47,324 nucleotides of DNA, from the NCBI GenBank assembly GCA_017935365.1, contig JAGBHT010000046.1, positions 1 to 47,324 on the forward strand, read 5' to 3'. The translations under genes were made by a program, and so were the position numbers. This document shows, piece by piece, positions 24,739-33,962 of the stretch (positions are counted from its first letter, which is position 1; every line of letters starts with the position of its first letter). Source of the stretch: Ruminiclostridium sp. (GTDB lineage Bacteria; Bacillota; Clostridia; Oscillospirales; Ruminococcaceae). The notes below the pieces were generated by a model. The model had not been told where the DNA came from and did no database searches. It saw nothing but the letters and a program-made list of their open reading frames with translations.

Positions 24739-26667
24739 ATGAGCAAGACATACTATATAACTACCCCGATATATTATCCTTCGGGCAATCCCCACATCGG
24801 ACACTGTTACACGACAGTAGCCTGCGATACGATAGCACGTTTCAAGAGAATGCAGGGCTATGACGTAATGTTCCTTACAGGTACGGACGAGCACGGTCAG
24901 AAAATCGAGCTCAAAGCCGCAGACAAGGGCGTAACACCGAAGGAATACGTTGACGAGATAGTAGGCAACTTCAAGCGTCTGTGGGAAACAATGCACATAA
25001 GCTACGACCGTTTCATCAGAACAACGGACGACTACCATGTTGAAACAGTACAGAAGATTTTCAAGAAGCTGTATGAAAAAGGCTACATCTACAAGGGCAC
25101 ATACAAGGGCAAGTACTGCACACCCTGCGAGAGCTTCTGGACAGAAAGCCAGCTTGTTGACGGCAAGTGCCCCGACTGCGGGCGTGAGGTAATAGAGGCC
25201 AATGAAGAAGCGTACTTCCTGCGCCTTTCGGACTTTGCCGACAAGATCGAAAAGTTCCTTACCGAAACCGACTATTTACAGCCTAAGAGCCGTGTAAACG
25301 AAATGGTAAACAACTTCATAAAGCCCGGTCTTGAGGATCTGTGCGTATCAAGAACAAGCTTTACATGGGGCATACCAGTTGACTTTGACAGCAAGCACGT
25401 TGTATATGTGTGGGTCGATGCTCTTTCAAACTATATCAGTGCACTGGGTTACGAAAACGAGAAATACAACGACTTTGAAAAGTACTGGCCCGCAGATATG
25501 CACATGACAGCAAAGGAAATAGTACGTTTCCACTCTATCGTATGGCCTATAATCCTTATGATGCTTGATCTGCCCCTGCCGAAGCACCTCTACGGTCACG
25601 GCTGGATAAACTTCAACGGCGACAAGATGAGCAAGTCGAAGGGCAATGTAGTAGATCCTTTCGTACTTTGCGAGCGTTACGGCGTTGACGCTGTACGTTA
25701 TCAGATACTCCGTGATATGCCCTACGGCAGTGACTGCAACTTCACAAACGAGCTTATGCTGACAAGAATAAACGCCGACCTTGCAAATGACCTCGGAAAC
25801 CTCGTTTCAAGAACAGTCGCAATGGTAGACAAATATTTCGGTGGCACACTGCCCACCGACAGAGTATCCGATGATCTCGACAGTCAGCTTATTGATATGG
25901 CTCAGTCGCTGTGCGCAACGGTTACTCCGCTCATCGAGCAGGCTCAGCACTCAAAGGCTCTTGAAGAAATATTCAAGGTAATTTCCCGCGCAAACAAGTA
26001 CATCGATGAAACAGCACCCTGGGTACTTGCAAAGGACGACAGCAACAAGGCACGTCTTGCGACCGTACTCTACAACCTGCTTGAAACCATCCGTATCTGC
26101 TCGGCACTTCTCAGCCCCTTTATGCCTGTTACTATGCCTGAGGTATGGGAGCAGATAGGCGCAAGCGCAGAGGATACAGCTTACGATAAGCTCGGTACAT
26201 TCGGCGTTCTGCGTGCAGACGTTACAGTAAAGAAAGGCAGAGTTCTCTTCCCCAGAATCGACATCAAGAGCGAGATCGCAGAGCTTGAAAGCCTTATGAA
26301 GCCCAAGGCTGTCATCAAGGAAGACGAGGATCTTGACAAGGCAGGAATAATCACCATAGACGACTTTGCAAAGGTAAAGCTCAGAACAGGTGAGATCACA
26401 GCCTGCGAGAAGATAAAGAAGTCAAAGAAGCTGCTTAAAATACAGGTTGACGACGCAAGAGGCGGCAGACAGATAGTTTCCGGCATTGCGGAATACTATA
26501 CTCCCGAAGAGCTTATCGGAAAGAAGATAATATTCGTTGCAAACCTCTCACCCGCAAAGCTCTGCGGCGAAGAAAGCAACGGTATGCTCCTTGCCTGTGA
26601 CGCAGGTGACAAGGTACAGGTCGTATTCCTTGATAAGGATACACCCAACGGCAGTACAGTAAGATAA
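24739..26667 (+). CDS. metG: Methionyl-tRNA synthetase
   Basis: The enzyme charges tRNA-Met. At 642 residues it is the long form with a C-terminal tRNA-binding domain. HIGH lies at 19-22 (NPHIGHCY) and KMSKS at 296-300. A single zinc knuckle is formed by Cys127, Cys130, Cys144 and Cys147 (CTPC...CPDC). The helical anticodon-binding domain spans about 380-510, and the C-terminal Trbp111/EMAPII-like OB fold about 545-642 (VKLRTGEITACEKIKKSKK). The ribosome site AAGGAG precedes the ATG. It heads a cluster with metF, a MetH activation protein and metH, which links methionine use with its regeneration. Confidence 0.98.
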   Translation: MSKTYYITTPIYYPSGNPHIGHCYTTVACDTIARFKRMQGYDVMFLTGTDEHGQKIELKAADKGVTPKEYVDEIVGNFKRLWETMHISYDRFIRTTDDYHVETVQKIFKKLYEKGYIYKGTYKGKYCTPCESFWTESQLVDGKCPDCGREVIEANEEAYFLRLSDFADKIEKFLTETDYLQPKSRVNEMVNNFIKPGLEDLCVSRTSFTWGIPVDFDSKHVVYVWVDALSNYISALGYENEKYNDFEKYWPADMHMTAKEIVRFHSIVWPIILMMLDLPLPKHLYGHGWINFNGDKMSKSKGNVVDPFVLCERYGVDAVRYQILRDMPYGSDCNFTNELMLTRINADLANDLGNLVSRTVAMVDKYFGGTLPTDRVSDDLDSQLIDMAQSLCATVTPLIEQAQHSKALEEIFKVISRANKYIDETAPWVLAKDDSNKARLATVLYNLLETIRICSALLSPFMPVTMPEVWEQIGASAEDTAYDKLGTFGVLRADVTVKKGRVLFPRIDIKSEIAELESLMKPKAVIKEDEDLDKAGIITIDDFAKVKLRTGEITACEKIKKSKKLLKIQVDDARGGRQIVSGIAEYYTPEELIGKKIIFVANLSPAKLCGEESNGMLLACDAGDKVQVVFLDKDTPNGSTVR

Positions 26668-26697
26668 CGACATAATATAAAGGAAAAGAACGACGGA

Positions 26698-27558
26698 ATG
26701 AAAATAAAAGACTTATACACACCCGGCAAGACGGTATTCTCGCTTGAGGTGTTTCCTCCCAACAAGAACTTCCCTATCGAAACAGTCTACAAGGCAGTTG
26801 AAGGACTGGTCGCAACTGATCCCGCCTATATCAGCGTAACATACGGTGCAGGCGGAAATCGTGCAAACCGCTCCACCTGCGAGATAGCATCGCATATAAA
26901 GAAAGAATACGGCATCGAGTCAATGGCTCACCTCACATGCATAAACAGCACCCGTGACGATGTTGATTTTATGCTTGACGATTTTTCATCAAACGGCATT
27001 GAGAATATCCTCGCTTTAAGAGGCGACAACAAGCCCGATGAAGAGCCTAAGTTTGACTTTCCCCACGCAAGCGACCTTGCAGCATACATTGCCGCAAAGG
27101 GCAATTTTGATATTGCTGGTGCGTGCTATCCCGAAACTCACGTTGACGCAGAGAGCGCCGAGGACGACATAAAGAACCTTAAAATAAAGGTTGAAGCAGG
27201 TGCTTCTCACCTTGTTTCACAGCTGTTCTTTGATAACTCCTGCTATTACGACTTTGAGAAGCGTGCAAGAGCGGCAGGTATAGACGTACCTATCGCCGCA
27301 GGCATTATGCCTGTTACGAACAAAAAGCAGATCGAGCGTATGGTAACAATGTGCGGCGCAAGTCTGCCCTCAAAGTTCGTAAAGATGATGCAGAAGTACG
27401 AGAACGATCCCGAAGCGCTGAAGAGTGCAGGAATAGCATATGCTATAGACCAGATAGTAGACCTTATTTCAAACGATGTACAGGGTATCCACCTCTATGC
27501 TATGAATAACCCCGCCGTTGCAACACGCATCTACAACGGCATCAAGGATCTGTTATGA
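26698..27558 (+). CDS. metF: Methylenetetrahydrofolate reductase
   Basis: This flavoprotein reduces 5,10-methylene-THF to 5-methyl-THF, the methyl donor for MetH. The 286-residue TIM-barrel length is typical for bacterial MetF. SLEVFPPN contains the catalytic Glu17; YGAGGNRANRS, HLTC, ALRGD and QLFFDN are conserved substrate- and FAD-binding segments. It starts 30 bp after metG and its stop overlaps the start of the next gene by 4 bp (ATGA), so it is translationally coupled to the MetH activation protein. Confidence 0.96.
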   Translation: MKIKDLYTPGKTVFSLEVFPPNKNFPIETVYKAVEGLVATDPAYISVTYGAGGNRANRSTCEIASHIKKEYGIESMAHLTCINSTRDDVDFMLDDFSSNGIENILALRGDNKPDEEPKFDFPHASDLAAYIAAKGNFDIAGACYPETHVDAESAEDDIKNLKIKVEAGASHLVSQLFFDNSCYYDFEKRARAAGIDVPIAAGIMPVTNKKQIERMVTMCGASLPSKFVKMMQKYENDPEALKSAGIAYAIDQIVDLISNDVQGIHLYAMNNPAVATRIYNGIKDLL

Positions 27559-28226
27559 TACTTGAACCGATTGACAAGAACGAGGCTCTGCGTTATCTCG
27601 GCTGTAAGGACGGCACGGATAACGAGCAGATGCTTGCAATGCTGGATTCATGCGAAAAAGAGCTTTTAAAAGCCGCAAGTCCGAAATATCTCTATGCCGT
27701 ATACCCGATAAGCTTTACCGATGACGGTGTAAAAATCGCTGACAGCAATATAATACTTAAAGGCAGTTCCGCCGCCGCTCATTTGAAAAACTGCGACAGG
27801 ATAGTACTTATGTGCGCTACGCTCGGGCAGGGTGTAGATGTATTATTACGGCGTTTGCAGGTGTCGGATATGGCAAGCGCAGTTATCGTTGACAGCCTTG
27901 CGGGTGCGGCGATAGAGCAAATCTGCAACAGAGCGGAAACAGAGATATTTGAAAAAGTACACTCAAACAGCCGAACCTGGAGATATTCTCCCGGTTACGG
28001 TGATTTGCCGCTTGATATACAGTTTGATTTACTGACGCTTTTACAGGCTCAGAAAAGGATAGGTCTTACTGTTATGAACAGTAATATGATGGTGCCGACA
28101 AAATCCGTAACCGCATTTATCGGACTGTCCGAGGGCGAGGTTGACAGAAGTACAAGAGGCTGTGAAAGCTGTAATATGAAAGACAGATGCAAATTCAGAA
28201 AAAGCGGAGGACACTGTGGAAATTAA
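27555..28226 (+). CDS. Stand-alone MetH activation-domain protein (S-adenosylmethionine-binding, 223 aa)
   Basis: In long MetH proteins the C-terminal domain binds S-adenosylmethionine and re-methylates oxidised cob(II)alamin. Here it is a separate protein: the signature R-x-x-x-GYG appears as RYSPGYGDLPLD (Arg143 to Gly149), and MVPTKSVTAFIGLSE is the second conserved block. Beyond the usual domain there is a C-terminal Cys cluster, Cys203, Cys206, Cys212 and Cys221 (CESCNMKDRC...C), which may bind metal or an Fe-S cluster. Overlap with both metF (4 bp) and metH (11 bp) supports joint expression. Confidence 0.9.
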   Translation: MILEPIDKNEALRYLGCKDGTDNEQMLAMLDSCEKELLKAASPKYLYAVYPISFTDDGVKIADSNIILKGSSAAAHLKNCDRIVLMCATLGQGVDVLLRRLQVSDMASAVIVDSLAGAAIEQICNRAETEIFEKVHSNSRTWRYSPGYGDLPLDIQFDLLTLLQAQKRIGLTVMNSNMMVPTKSVTAFIGLSEGEVDRSTRGCESCNMKDRCKFRKSGGHCGN

Positions 28227-30588
28227 AACATTACTTGAACAAAGAGGACTGCTCATTTTCGACGGTGCTATGGGTACTCAGTTGCAGGCAAAGGGTCTTA
28301 AGACGGGCGAAACTCCCGAACTTCTGAACCTCACTGCAAAGGATCTGCTCAAAGAGATACACCGCAGTTATATAGACGCAGGCGCGGATATAATTTCCGC
28401 AAATACATTCGGTGCGAACTCATACAAGCTCAGCCACAGCGGCAAGAGCGTTGACGAGATAATCACCGCAGGAATTGTAAACTGTAAGGAAGCAATAAAA
28501 GAAAGCGATAAGGACGTTCTCTGTGCGCTTGATATAGGTCCTATAGGACAGCTCCTTGAGCCTACGGGAAGCCTTAAATTTGAAGAGGCTTATGACATAT
28601 TCAAAGAAGAGATAGTTGCAGGCTATAAGGCGGGTGCAGACGTTGTACTGTTTGAAACAATGACCGACTTATACGAGCTTAAAGCCGCTATACTTGCCGC
28701 AAAGGAAAACAGCGATCTGCCGATCATATGCAGTATGACCTTTGAGGAAAACGGACGTACATTTACGGGATGTCCCGCAGAAGCGGAAATACTGCTTTGC
28801 GAGGGACTTGGTGTCAGTGCAGTCGGCGTGAACTGCTCTCTGGGTCCGAAGGAGCTTATGCCTATAATCACAACGCTGTGCGAAAAGTCGAAGATACCCG
28901 TTATCGTAATGCCGAACGCAGGACTTCCCGACCCTGCGACAGGCGAATATTCGATAGACGCTGAAGAGTTCAGCGAGTATGCAGTTGAGATTGCAAAGCT
29001 CGGTGCAGGAATAATCGGCGGCTGTTGCGGTACAACACCCGAATTTATCCGCCGCACGGCAGATAAGGTAAAGGGCAGAAAGTACGAACCTAAAAGCATC
29101 GAGCGTGTCTGCACGATATGCAGCGGCACAAATGTTGTAGAGGTAAGTCAGCCGAGAATAATCGGTGAGCGTATCAACCCTACCGGTAAAAAGCTGTTCA
29201 AGCAGGCTCTGATCAACGATGATATAGACTATATCTTAGGACAGGCTATAGAACAGGTAAATGCAGGTGCGGATATACTGGACGTAAATGTAGGACTTCC
29301 CGACATTGATGAAAAGGCAATGATGATAAAGGCTGTCAAGAGCATTCAGGGCGTAACTAATGTACCTCTCCAGATAGACAGCACTATCCCAGAGGTACTT
29401 GAAGCGGCACTGCGCGTATACAACGGCAAGCCTATGGTAAACTCGGTAAACGGCGAAGAAGAGAGCCTTAAAAACGTTCTCCCGCTTGTAAAGAAATACG
29501 GCGCGGCAGTTGTCGGACTGACGCTTGACAAGGACGGCATACCGCCTAAAGCTGAACAGCGTGTTGCCATCGCCGAGAAGATAATAAAGCGTTGTGAGGA
29601 AATCGGTATTCCGAAAGAGGATATAGCGATAGACTGCCTCACGCTTACCGCATCCGCAGAACAGCTTGCGGTAAACGAAACGCTTAAGGCTGTGCGTGCG
29701 GTAAAGGAAAGGTTCGGAGTGAGAACGGTACTCGGTGTATCGAATATATCATTCGGTCTGCCAAACCGTGAGCTTTTAAACCACATTTTTCTTACGATGG
29801 CGCTTGAAAACGGGCTTGATCTGCCGATCATAAACCCCAATGTTGCCGCAATGACAGGCGCTGTAAGAGCATTCAAACTGTTGAAAGCTATCGACGTTAA
29901 CTCAGTCGAATACATTGCCGCTTACGGCAGTGACACCCCAACGGCAGTCGCAAAGCCGAAATCTTCGGATGTAACGCTTGAATACGCTATCGACAACGGA
30001 CTTAAAGCGGATGCGGCGAAGATAACCGAACAGTTGCTTATAGACACCGACCCGATGGTAATAATAAACGAACGTCTTATTCCTGCACTTGACAAGACAG
30101 GTACGCTGTTTGAGCAGGGAAAGATATTCTTACCTCAGCTGATCTTATCGGCAGGCGTTGCACAGAGTTGTTTTGACGTTATCAAGGCACATCTCGCAAA
30201 GAACAATTCCGAAACGGTAAGCAAGGGCAAGATAGTTCTTGCAACGGTAAAGGGCGATGTACACGACATAGGCAAAAATATAGTCAAGGTCCTGCTTGAA
30301 AACTACGGTTACACCGTAATCGACCTCGGCAAGGACGTTGAGTATCAGGCGGTAGTCGATGCCGCAAAGAAACACGAGGTAAAACTCGTTGGACTGAGCG
30401 CACTTATGACTACTACGCTGAAATCCATGGAAGAAACGATAAAGCTTATCCACGACAACGGACTTACCTGTAAAGTGGTTGTCGGCGGTGCGGTACTGAC
30501 ACCGGAATATGCCGAAAAGATAGGCGCAGACTTCTACGCAAAGGATGCTAAGGAAACGGTAGATATTGCGAAGAAGGTTATAGGATAA
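28216..30588 (+). CDS. metH: Cobalamin-dependent methionine synthase lacking the activation domain (790 aa)
   Basis: The enzyme transfers methyl from 5-methyl-THF to homocysteine through methylcobalamin. Domains in order: homocysteine/zinc domain (1-290) with zinc ligands Cys207, Cys270 and Cys271 (VNCS, GGCCGT); pterin-binding domain (about 310-560, RIIGERINPTGKK); helical cap (about 580-670); and cobalamin-binding domain with DVHDIG (Asp681, His683). The usual fourth domain of about 330 residues is missing and is supplied by the gene just upstream. The start is GTG at 28216 with GGAGG 6 bp before it, inside the end of that gene. Confidence 0.97.
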   Translation: MEIKTLLEQRGLLIFDGAMGTQLQAKGLKTGETPELLNLTAKDLLKEIHRSYIDAGADIISANTFGANSYKLSHSGKSVDEIITAGIVNCKEAIKESDKDVLCALDIGPIGQLLEPTGSLKFEEAYDIFKEEIVAGYKAGADVVLFETMTDLYELKAAILAAKENSDLPIICSMTFEENGRTFTGCPAEAEILLCEGLGVSAVGVNCSLGPKELMPIITTLCEKSKIPVIVMPNAGLPDPATGEYSIDAEEFSEYAVEIAKLGAGIIGGCCGTTPEFIRRTADKVKGRKYEPKSIERVCTICSGTNVVEVSQPRIIGERINPTGKKLFKQALINDDIDYILGQAIEQVNAGADILDVNVGLPDIDEKAMMIKAVKSIQGVTNVPLQIDSTIPEVLEAALRVYNGKPMVNSVNGEEESLKNVLPLVKKYGAAVVGLTLDKDGIPPKAEQRVAIAEKIIKRCEEIGIPKEDIAIDCLTLTASAEQLAVNETLKAVRAVKERFGVRTVLGVSNISFGLPNRELLNHIFLTMALENGLDLPIINPNVAAMTGAVRAFKLLKAIDVNSVEYIAAYGSDTPTAVAKPKSSDVTLEYAIDNGLKADAAKITEQLLIDTDPMVIINERLIPALDKTGTLFEQGKIFLPQLILSAGVAQSCFDVIKAHLAKNNSETVSKGKIVLATVKGDVHDIGKNIVKVLLENYGYTVIDLGKDVEYQAVVDAAKKHEVKLVGLSALMTTTLKSMEETIKLIHDNGLTCKVVVGGAVLTPEYAEKIGADFYAKDAKETVDIAKKVIG

Positions 30589-30603
30589 TTTGATATAATG
30601 TGA

Positions 30604-30629
30604 GCCGTGCAGAGGTTGCACGGCTTTTT
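30604..30629 (+). terminator. Rho-independent terminator of the metG-metH cluster
   Basis: Stem GCCGTGCA (30604-30611) and TGCACGGC (30617-30624) with a five-base loop is followed by TTTTTG. It lies 15 bp after the metH stop. Confidence 0.9.
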
Positions 30630-30693
30630 GTTTGACTATCCCCCTCACCCGTGCTATAATTACAGCAACAAGAAAAATCACGGAGGGAAATAT

Positions 30694-31422
30694 ATGAATT
30701 ACTACGAATACGGCAAAGAAAACGATAAGACGATCGTCTTTCTTCACGGGGCAAACTTTGTCCACAGCTTTGGCAGGCAATATCCGCTTGCCGAAAAATA
30801 TCATCTTCTTATCCCGCATATCATGGGCTACGGAGATGCCGCAGACGAGATTTTTGATACCGACGCGGCAGTAAAACAGCTTGCCGATTTCATAGCCGAT
30901 ATCGGCAAAAAGGTAACGCTTGTCGGCTTTTCGCTTGGTGCCCAGCTTGCAGTTAAGCTGTGTGCGGAATATCCGCAGTATTTTACTTCTGCGATAATAG
31001 TAAGTCCGTGGCTTATCAAGAAAGAGCCTATGCTCTCAAAGGTCATGGCTATGAACGAAAAGCAGTTTGCATCATTCAAGAACAAACGATTATGCGGTTT
31101 CATCGGATTTATGAACGGACTGCCCAAAGAGCAAAGAAAAGAATTTGTCGCACAGATGCAGAATGTGCGTATCGAAACCGTAAGAAGCTCAGTTGATAAC
31201 GGCATAACACTTGATACAATAAGCGGCTTTGAAAATGCGGACTTCCCGATGATTGCCCTTGCAGGCAGTAAAGAACAGGCGGAGGTTCATGACAGCGTAA
31301 AAGGGCTTGCCGATATAAACAAAAATTGCAGATATGAGATCTGGGACAAAGCCGCCCATAATATTCCTCCGATGTTTGCAAAGAAATTCAACGAACTTCT
31401 TATAAGAATGGCGGAAATCTGA
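30694..31422 (+). CDS. Alpha/beta hydrolase (242 aa)
   Basis: The ATG at 30694 has CGGAGGG 7 bp upstream; the longer frame runs into the metH terminator. The fold is evident: strand VFLHGANF with the oxyanion HG, nucleophile elbow GFSLGAQ with Ser80, and a C-terminal His in AAHNIPP. An acid residue is likely in the stretch IALAGSKEQAEVHD. The substrate is unknown. It ends 2 bp before the response regulator gene, so it is probably co-transcribed with the BceRS-AB-type module and may contribute to the same stress response, for example by acting on an antimicrobial compound or lipid; that is inference. Confidence 0.85.
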   Translation: MNYYEYGKENDKTIVFLHGANFVHSFGRQYPLAEKYHLLIPHIMGYGDAADEIFDTDAAVKQLADFIADIGKKVTLVGFSLGAQLAVKLCAEYPQYFTSAIIVSPWLIKKEPMLSKVMAMNEKQFASFKNKRLCGFIGFMNGLPKEQRKEFVAQMQNVRIETVRSSVDNGITLDTISGFENADFPMIALAGSKEQAEVHDSVKGLADINKNCRYEIWDKAAHNIPPMFAKKFNELLIRMAEI

Positions 31423-31424
31423 AT

Positions 31425-32096
31425 ATGTACAGAATTTTCATCATAGAAGACGATCCCACGATAGCACAGACGCTGAAAAAGCACCTTGAGGGCTGGGACT
31501 ACAAGGTAAAATGTGTAAAGGATTTCCGCAATATAACTGCGGAATTTGCCGCTTTTGATCCTCAGCTTGTACTGCTAGATATAAAGCTTCCGTTTTATGA
31601 CGGCTATTACTGGTGCGGTGAGATAAGAAAGCTGTCTAAAGTGCCTGTGATATTCCTCTCCTCAGCCTCCGACAATATGAATGTAGTTATGGCTATGAAT
31701 ATGGGCGGAGATGATTTTATAGCAAAGCCGTTCGATCTTTCGGTGCTGACTGCAAAGATAAACGCAGTGCTTCGCCGTGCCTACTCCTTTTCGGGCAACA
31801 GCGACCTTATATCCCACGGCAGTGTTATACTTGATATTTCATCGGCGGTCGTTACAAACGGCGATAAAAAGGCAGAGCTTACAAAGAACGAGCTTCGCAT
31901 ACTCCGCACTCTTATGGAAAACGCAGGCAGGATAATTTCCCGCGACACGCTTATGCAAAGGCTTTGGGAAACCGACTGCTTTGTTGACGAGAACACCCTT
32001 ACCGTAAACGTCAGCAGACTGCGCAAAAAGCTTGAAAACATAGGGCTTGAAAACTACATTATGACCAAAGTCGGAATGGGGTATATGATCAAATGA
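31425..32096 (+). CDS. OmpR-family response regulator, BceR-like (223 aa)
   Basis: The receiver domain (1-115) has acidic pocket EDD (8-10), phospho-acceptor Asp52 (VLLDIKLPFYDGYYW), Ser in FLSSAS and Lys in FIAKPFD. The winged-helix effector domain (about 128-222) ends NTLTVNVSRLRKKLENIGLE, typical of BceR-type proteins. It overlaps the kinase gene by 4 bp. A TTACA-N4-TGTAA palindrome, the described BceR-type operator, precedes the transporter genes downstream. Its partner ABC transporter commonly acts as the actual sensor in such modules. Confidence 0.92.
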   Translation: MYRIFIIEDDPTIAQTLKKHLEGWDYKVKCVKDFRNITAEFAAFDPQLVLLDIKLPFYDGYYWCGEIRKLSKVPVIFLSSASDNMNVVMAMNMGGDDFIAKPFDLSVLTAKINAVLRRAYSFSGNSDLISHGSVILDISSAVVTNGDKKAELTKNELRILRTLMENAGRIISRDTLMQRLWETDCFVDENTLTVNVSRLRKKLENIGLENYIMTKVGMGYMIK

Positions 32097-33091
32097 AATT
32101 CTTTTTTGACTTTATCAGAAGCCGCATAGTAACGCTTGTCTGCGTTATTACTGCGGCTGTAATTTTCACGGTGATATTATCGCTTTATGATCTGCCGACA
32201 GAACCAGTGCTGTACGCCCTTCTGCTGTCGGTTGCCGCTATCGTGGCTATCGGTGTGTTCTCATTTATAAAGGCATACAGAAAGCACAATATCCTCGTCC
32301 GTCTTGTAAATGAGATAACTGTTACAGCGGACAATCTCCCGAAAGCGGTATCAACGGACGACAAGGACTACAGCAGGCTTATAACCATACTAAGCGATCA
32401 CTGTATATCCTTAAAGGAAAAGTCGGCGGAGAGTCTGCGGGCGACAAACGAATACTACACCATGTGGGTACACCAGATAAAAACGCCGATCTCAGCAATG
32501 CGCCTTATATTACAGTCGTCGGACAGCGAAAGCAACCGCAGGTTGTCTGACGAGCTTATGAAGATAGAACAATACGTTGATATGGCTCTGTGCTATGTAA
32601 GACTTGAGAGCGATAGCAATGACCTTGTACTAAAGCATCACAGCCTTGACGATATAGTAAAAAAGTCGGTACGCAGGTTCTCCTCGCAGTTTATAGGAAA
32701 GAAGCTAAGCCTTGATTACAAAGAGCTTGATACCGATGTCCTCACCGATGAAAAATGGCTGTCGTTCATTATAGGTCAACTGCTTTCTAATGCGATAAAA
32801 TACACCGATAAGGGCTCAGTGTCGGTCTATATGAAACACGACACCGACAGGAAGATACTCTGTATTGCCGACACGGGAATAGGCATAGACCCTGCGGACC
32901 TGCCGAGAATTTTCGACAACGGCTACACCGGGCTTAACGGCAGATACGATATGAAGGCAAGCGGGATAGGATTGTATATTTGCCGCTGTACAGCGGATAT
33001 GCTCGGTATTACGCTTACCGCAAAGTCTGAGCCTGGTAAGGGGTCGGTTTTTATGCTTGATCTAACGGAAAGCAATGTAAGGCATGAGTAG
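32093..33091 (+). CDS. Intramembrane-sensing histidine kinase, BceS-like (332 aa)
   Basis: Two membrane helices (about 12-31 and 38-58) are joined by only a few extracellular residues, the hallmark of BceS-type kinases that lack their own sensor domain. The H-box is WVHQIKTPISAM with His127. The ATPase domain shows the N-box LLSNAIKYTDKG, G1 ADTGIGIDP, F-box PRIFDNGYTG and G2 ASGIGLYICR. It phosphorylates the preceding regulator and depends on the BceAB-like transporter for input (family knowledge). Confidence 0.93.
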   Translation: MKFFFDFIRSRIVTLVCVITAAVIFTVILSLYDLPTEPVLYALLLSVAAIVAIGVFSFIKAYRKHNILVRLVNEITVTADNLPKAVSTDDKDYSRLITILSDHCISLKEKSAESLRATNEYYTMWVHQIKTPISAMRLILQSSDSESNRRLSDELMKIEQYVDMALCYVRLESDSNDLVLKHHSLDDIVKKSVRRFSSQFIGKKLSLDYKELDTDVLTDEKWLSFIIGQLLSNAIKYTDKGSVSVYMKHDTDRKILCIADTGIGIDPADLPRIFDNGYTGLNGRYDMKASGIGLYICRCTADMLGITLTAKSEPGKGSVFMLDLTESNVRHE

Positions 33092-33096
33092 ATGGC

Positions 33097-33112
33097 CTTA
33101 CAAAAATGTAAG
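33097..33112 (+). promoter_or_regulatory. BceR-type operator before the ABC transporter genes
   Basis: CTTACA-AAAA-TGTAAG is a perfect inverted repeat, matching the TNACA-N4-TGTAA operator described for BceR-like regulators. It lies about 100 bp before the BceA-like ATPase gene, with AT-rich -10 candidates (CTATTATATT near 33165) between. Confidence 0.75.
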
Positions 33113-33197
33113 ATAAGCTTTCGGTTTGTAAGGCGGATAAATGGCGGTGTTCCGTTATTTCAGCTATTATATTGTCAGAACTTAAAGGAGGAACAAT

Positions 33198-33962
33198 ATG
33201 AATATACTTGAAGTAACGGGACTTAAAAAGGTCTACACACAGCGGCTGGGCGCAAAACCCAATGTTGCACTGCGCAACGTCAATTTCTCCGCCGCTAAGG
33301 GCGAATATATCGCCATTATGGGCGAAAGCGGCTCGGGCAAGACAACACTGCTCAATATACTTGCAGCGCTCGATAAGCCTACCGCAGGCGTTGTAATGCT
33401 CTCGGGCACGGATATAACTAAAATCAAAGACTCCGACGCGGCACGCTTCAGACGTGAACACCTCGGATTTGTATTTCAGGATTTCAACCTGCTCGACACA
33501 TTTTCAGTCCGCGACAACATATTTTTGCCGCTTGTGCTTATGGGTAAAGAATACGATGAGATGAACTCAAGACTGCTCCCTATCGCCGCAAAGCTCGGCA
33601 TAAGCGATCTGCTCGACAGATACCCCTACGAAATATCGGGCGGTCAGAAACAGCGTGTTGCAGTCGCCCGTGCGCTTATCACAAACCCCGATATCCTGCT
33701 TGCAGACGAGCCTACAGGTGCGCTTGATTCAAAAGCGTCGGAAGAGCTGTTAAAGCTGTTCGGAGAGATCAACCGTGACGGTCAGACAATACTCATGGTA
33801 ACGCATTCCGTAAAGGCGGCTAGCAGTGCATCCCGTGTGCTTTTCATAAAGGACGGCGAGGTTTACCACCAGATATATAAGGGCGTTTCCACCACGGAAG
33901 AATTTTATGCCAAGATAAACGACACCCTTACGGTGCTTGTGGCAGGAGGTGACCGCAGATGA
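33198..33962 (+). CDS. Antimicrobial-peptide ABC transporter ATPase, BceA-like (254 aa)
   Basis: Walker A GESGSGKTT (42-50), Q-loop FVFQDFNLLD, signature ISGGQKQR, Walker B LLADEPTGALDS and switch His VTHS are present. This is the MacB/LolD-like class that drives FtsX-type permeases rather than classical export. The start has AAAGGAGG. It overlaps the permease gene by 4 bp (ATGA). With its permease it is expected to free lipid II-cycle intermediates from peptide antibiotics such as bacitracin or lantibiotics; the actual substrate is unknown. Confidence 0.93.
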   Translation: MNILEVTGLKKVYTQRLGAKPNVALRNVNFSAAKGEYIAIMGESGSGKTTLLNILAALDKPTAGVVMLSGTDITKIKDSDAARFRREHLGFVFQDFNLLDTFSVRDNIFLPLVLMGKEYDEMNSRLLPIAAKLGISDLLDRYPYEISGGQKQRVAVARALITNPDILLADEPTGALDSKASEELLKLFGEINRDGQTILMVTHSVKAASSASRVLFIKDGEVYHQIYKGVSTTEEFYAKINDTLTVLVAGGDRR

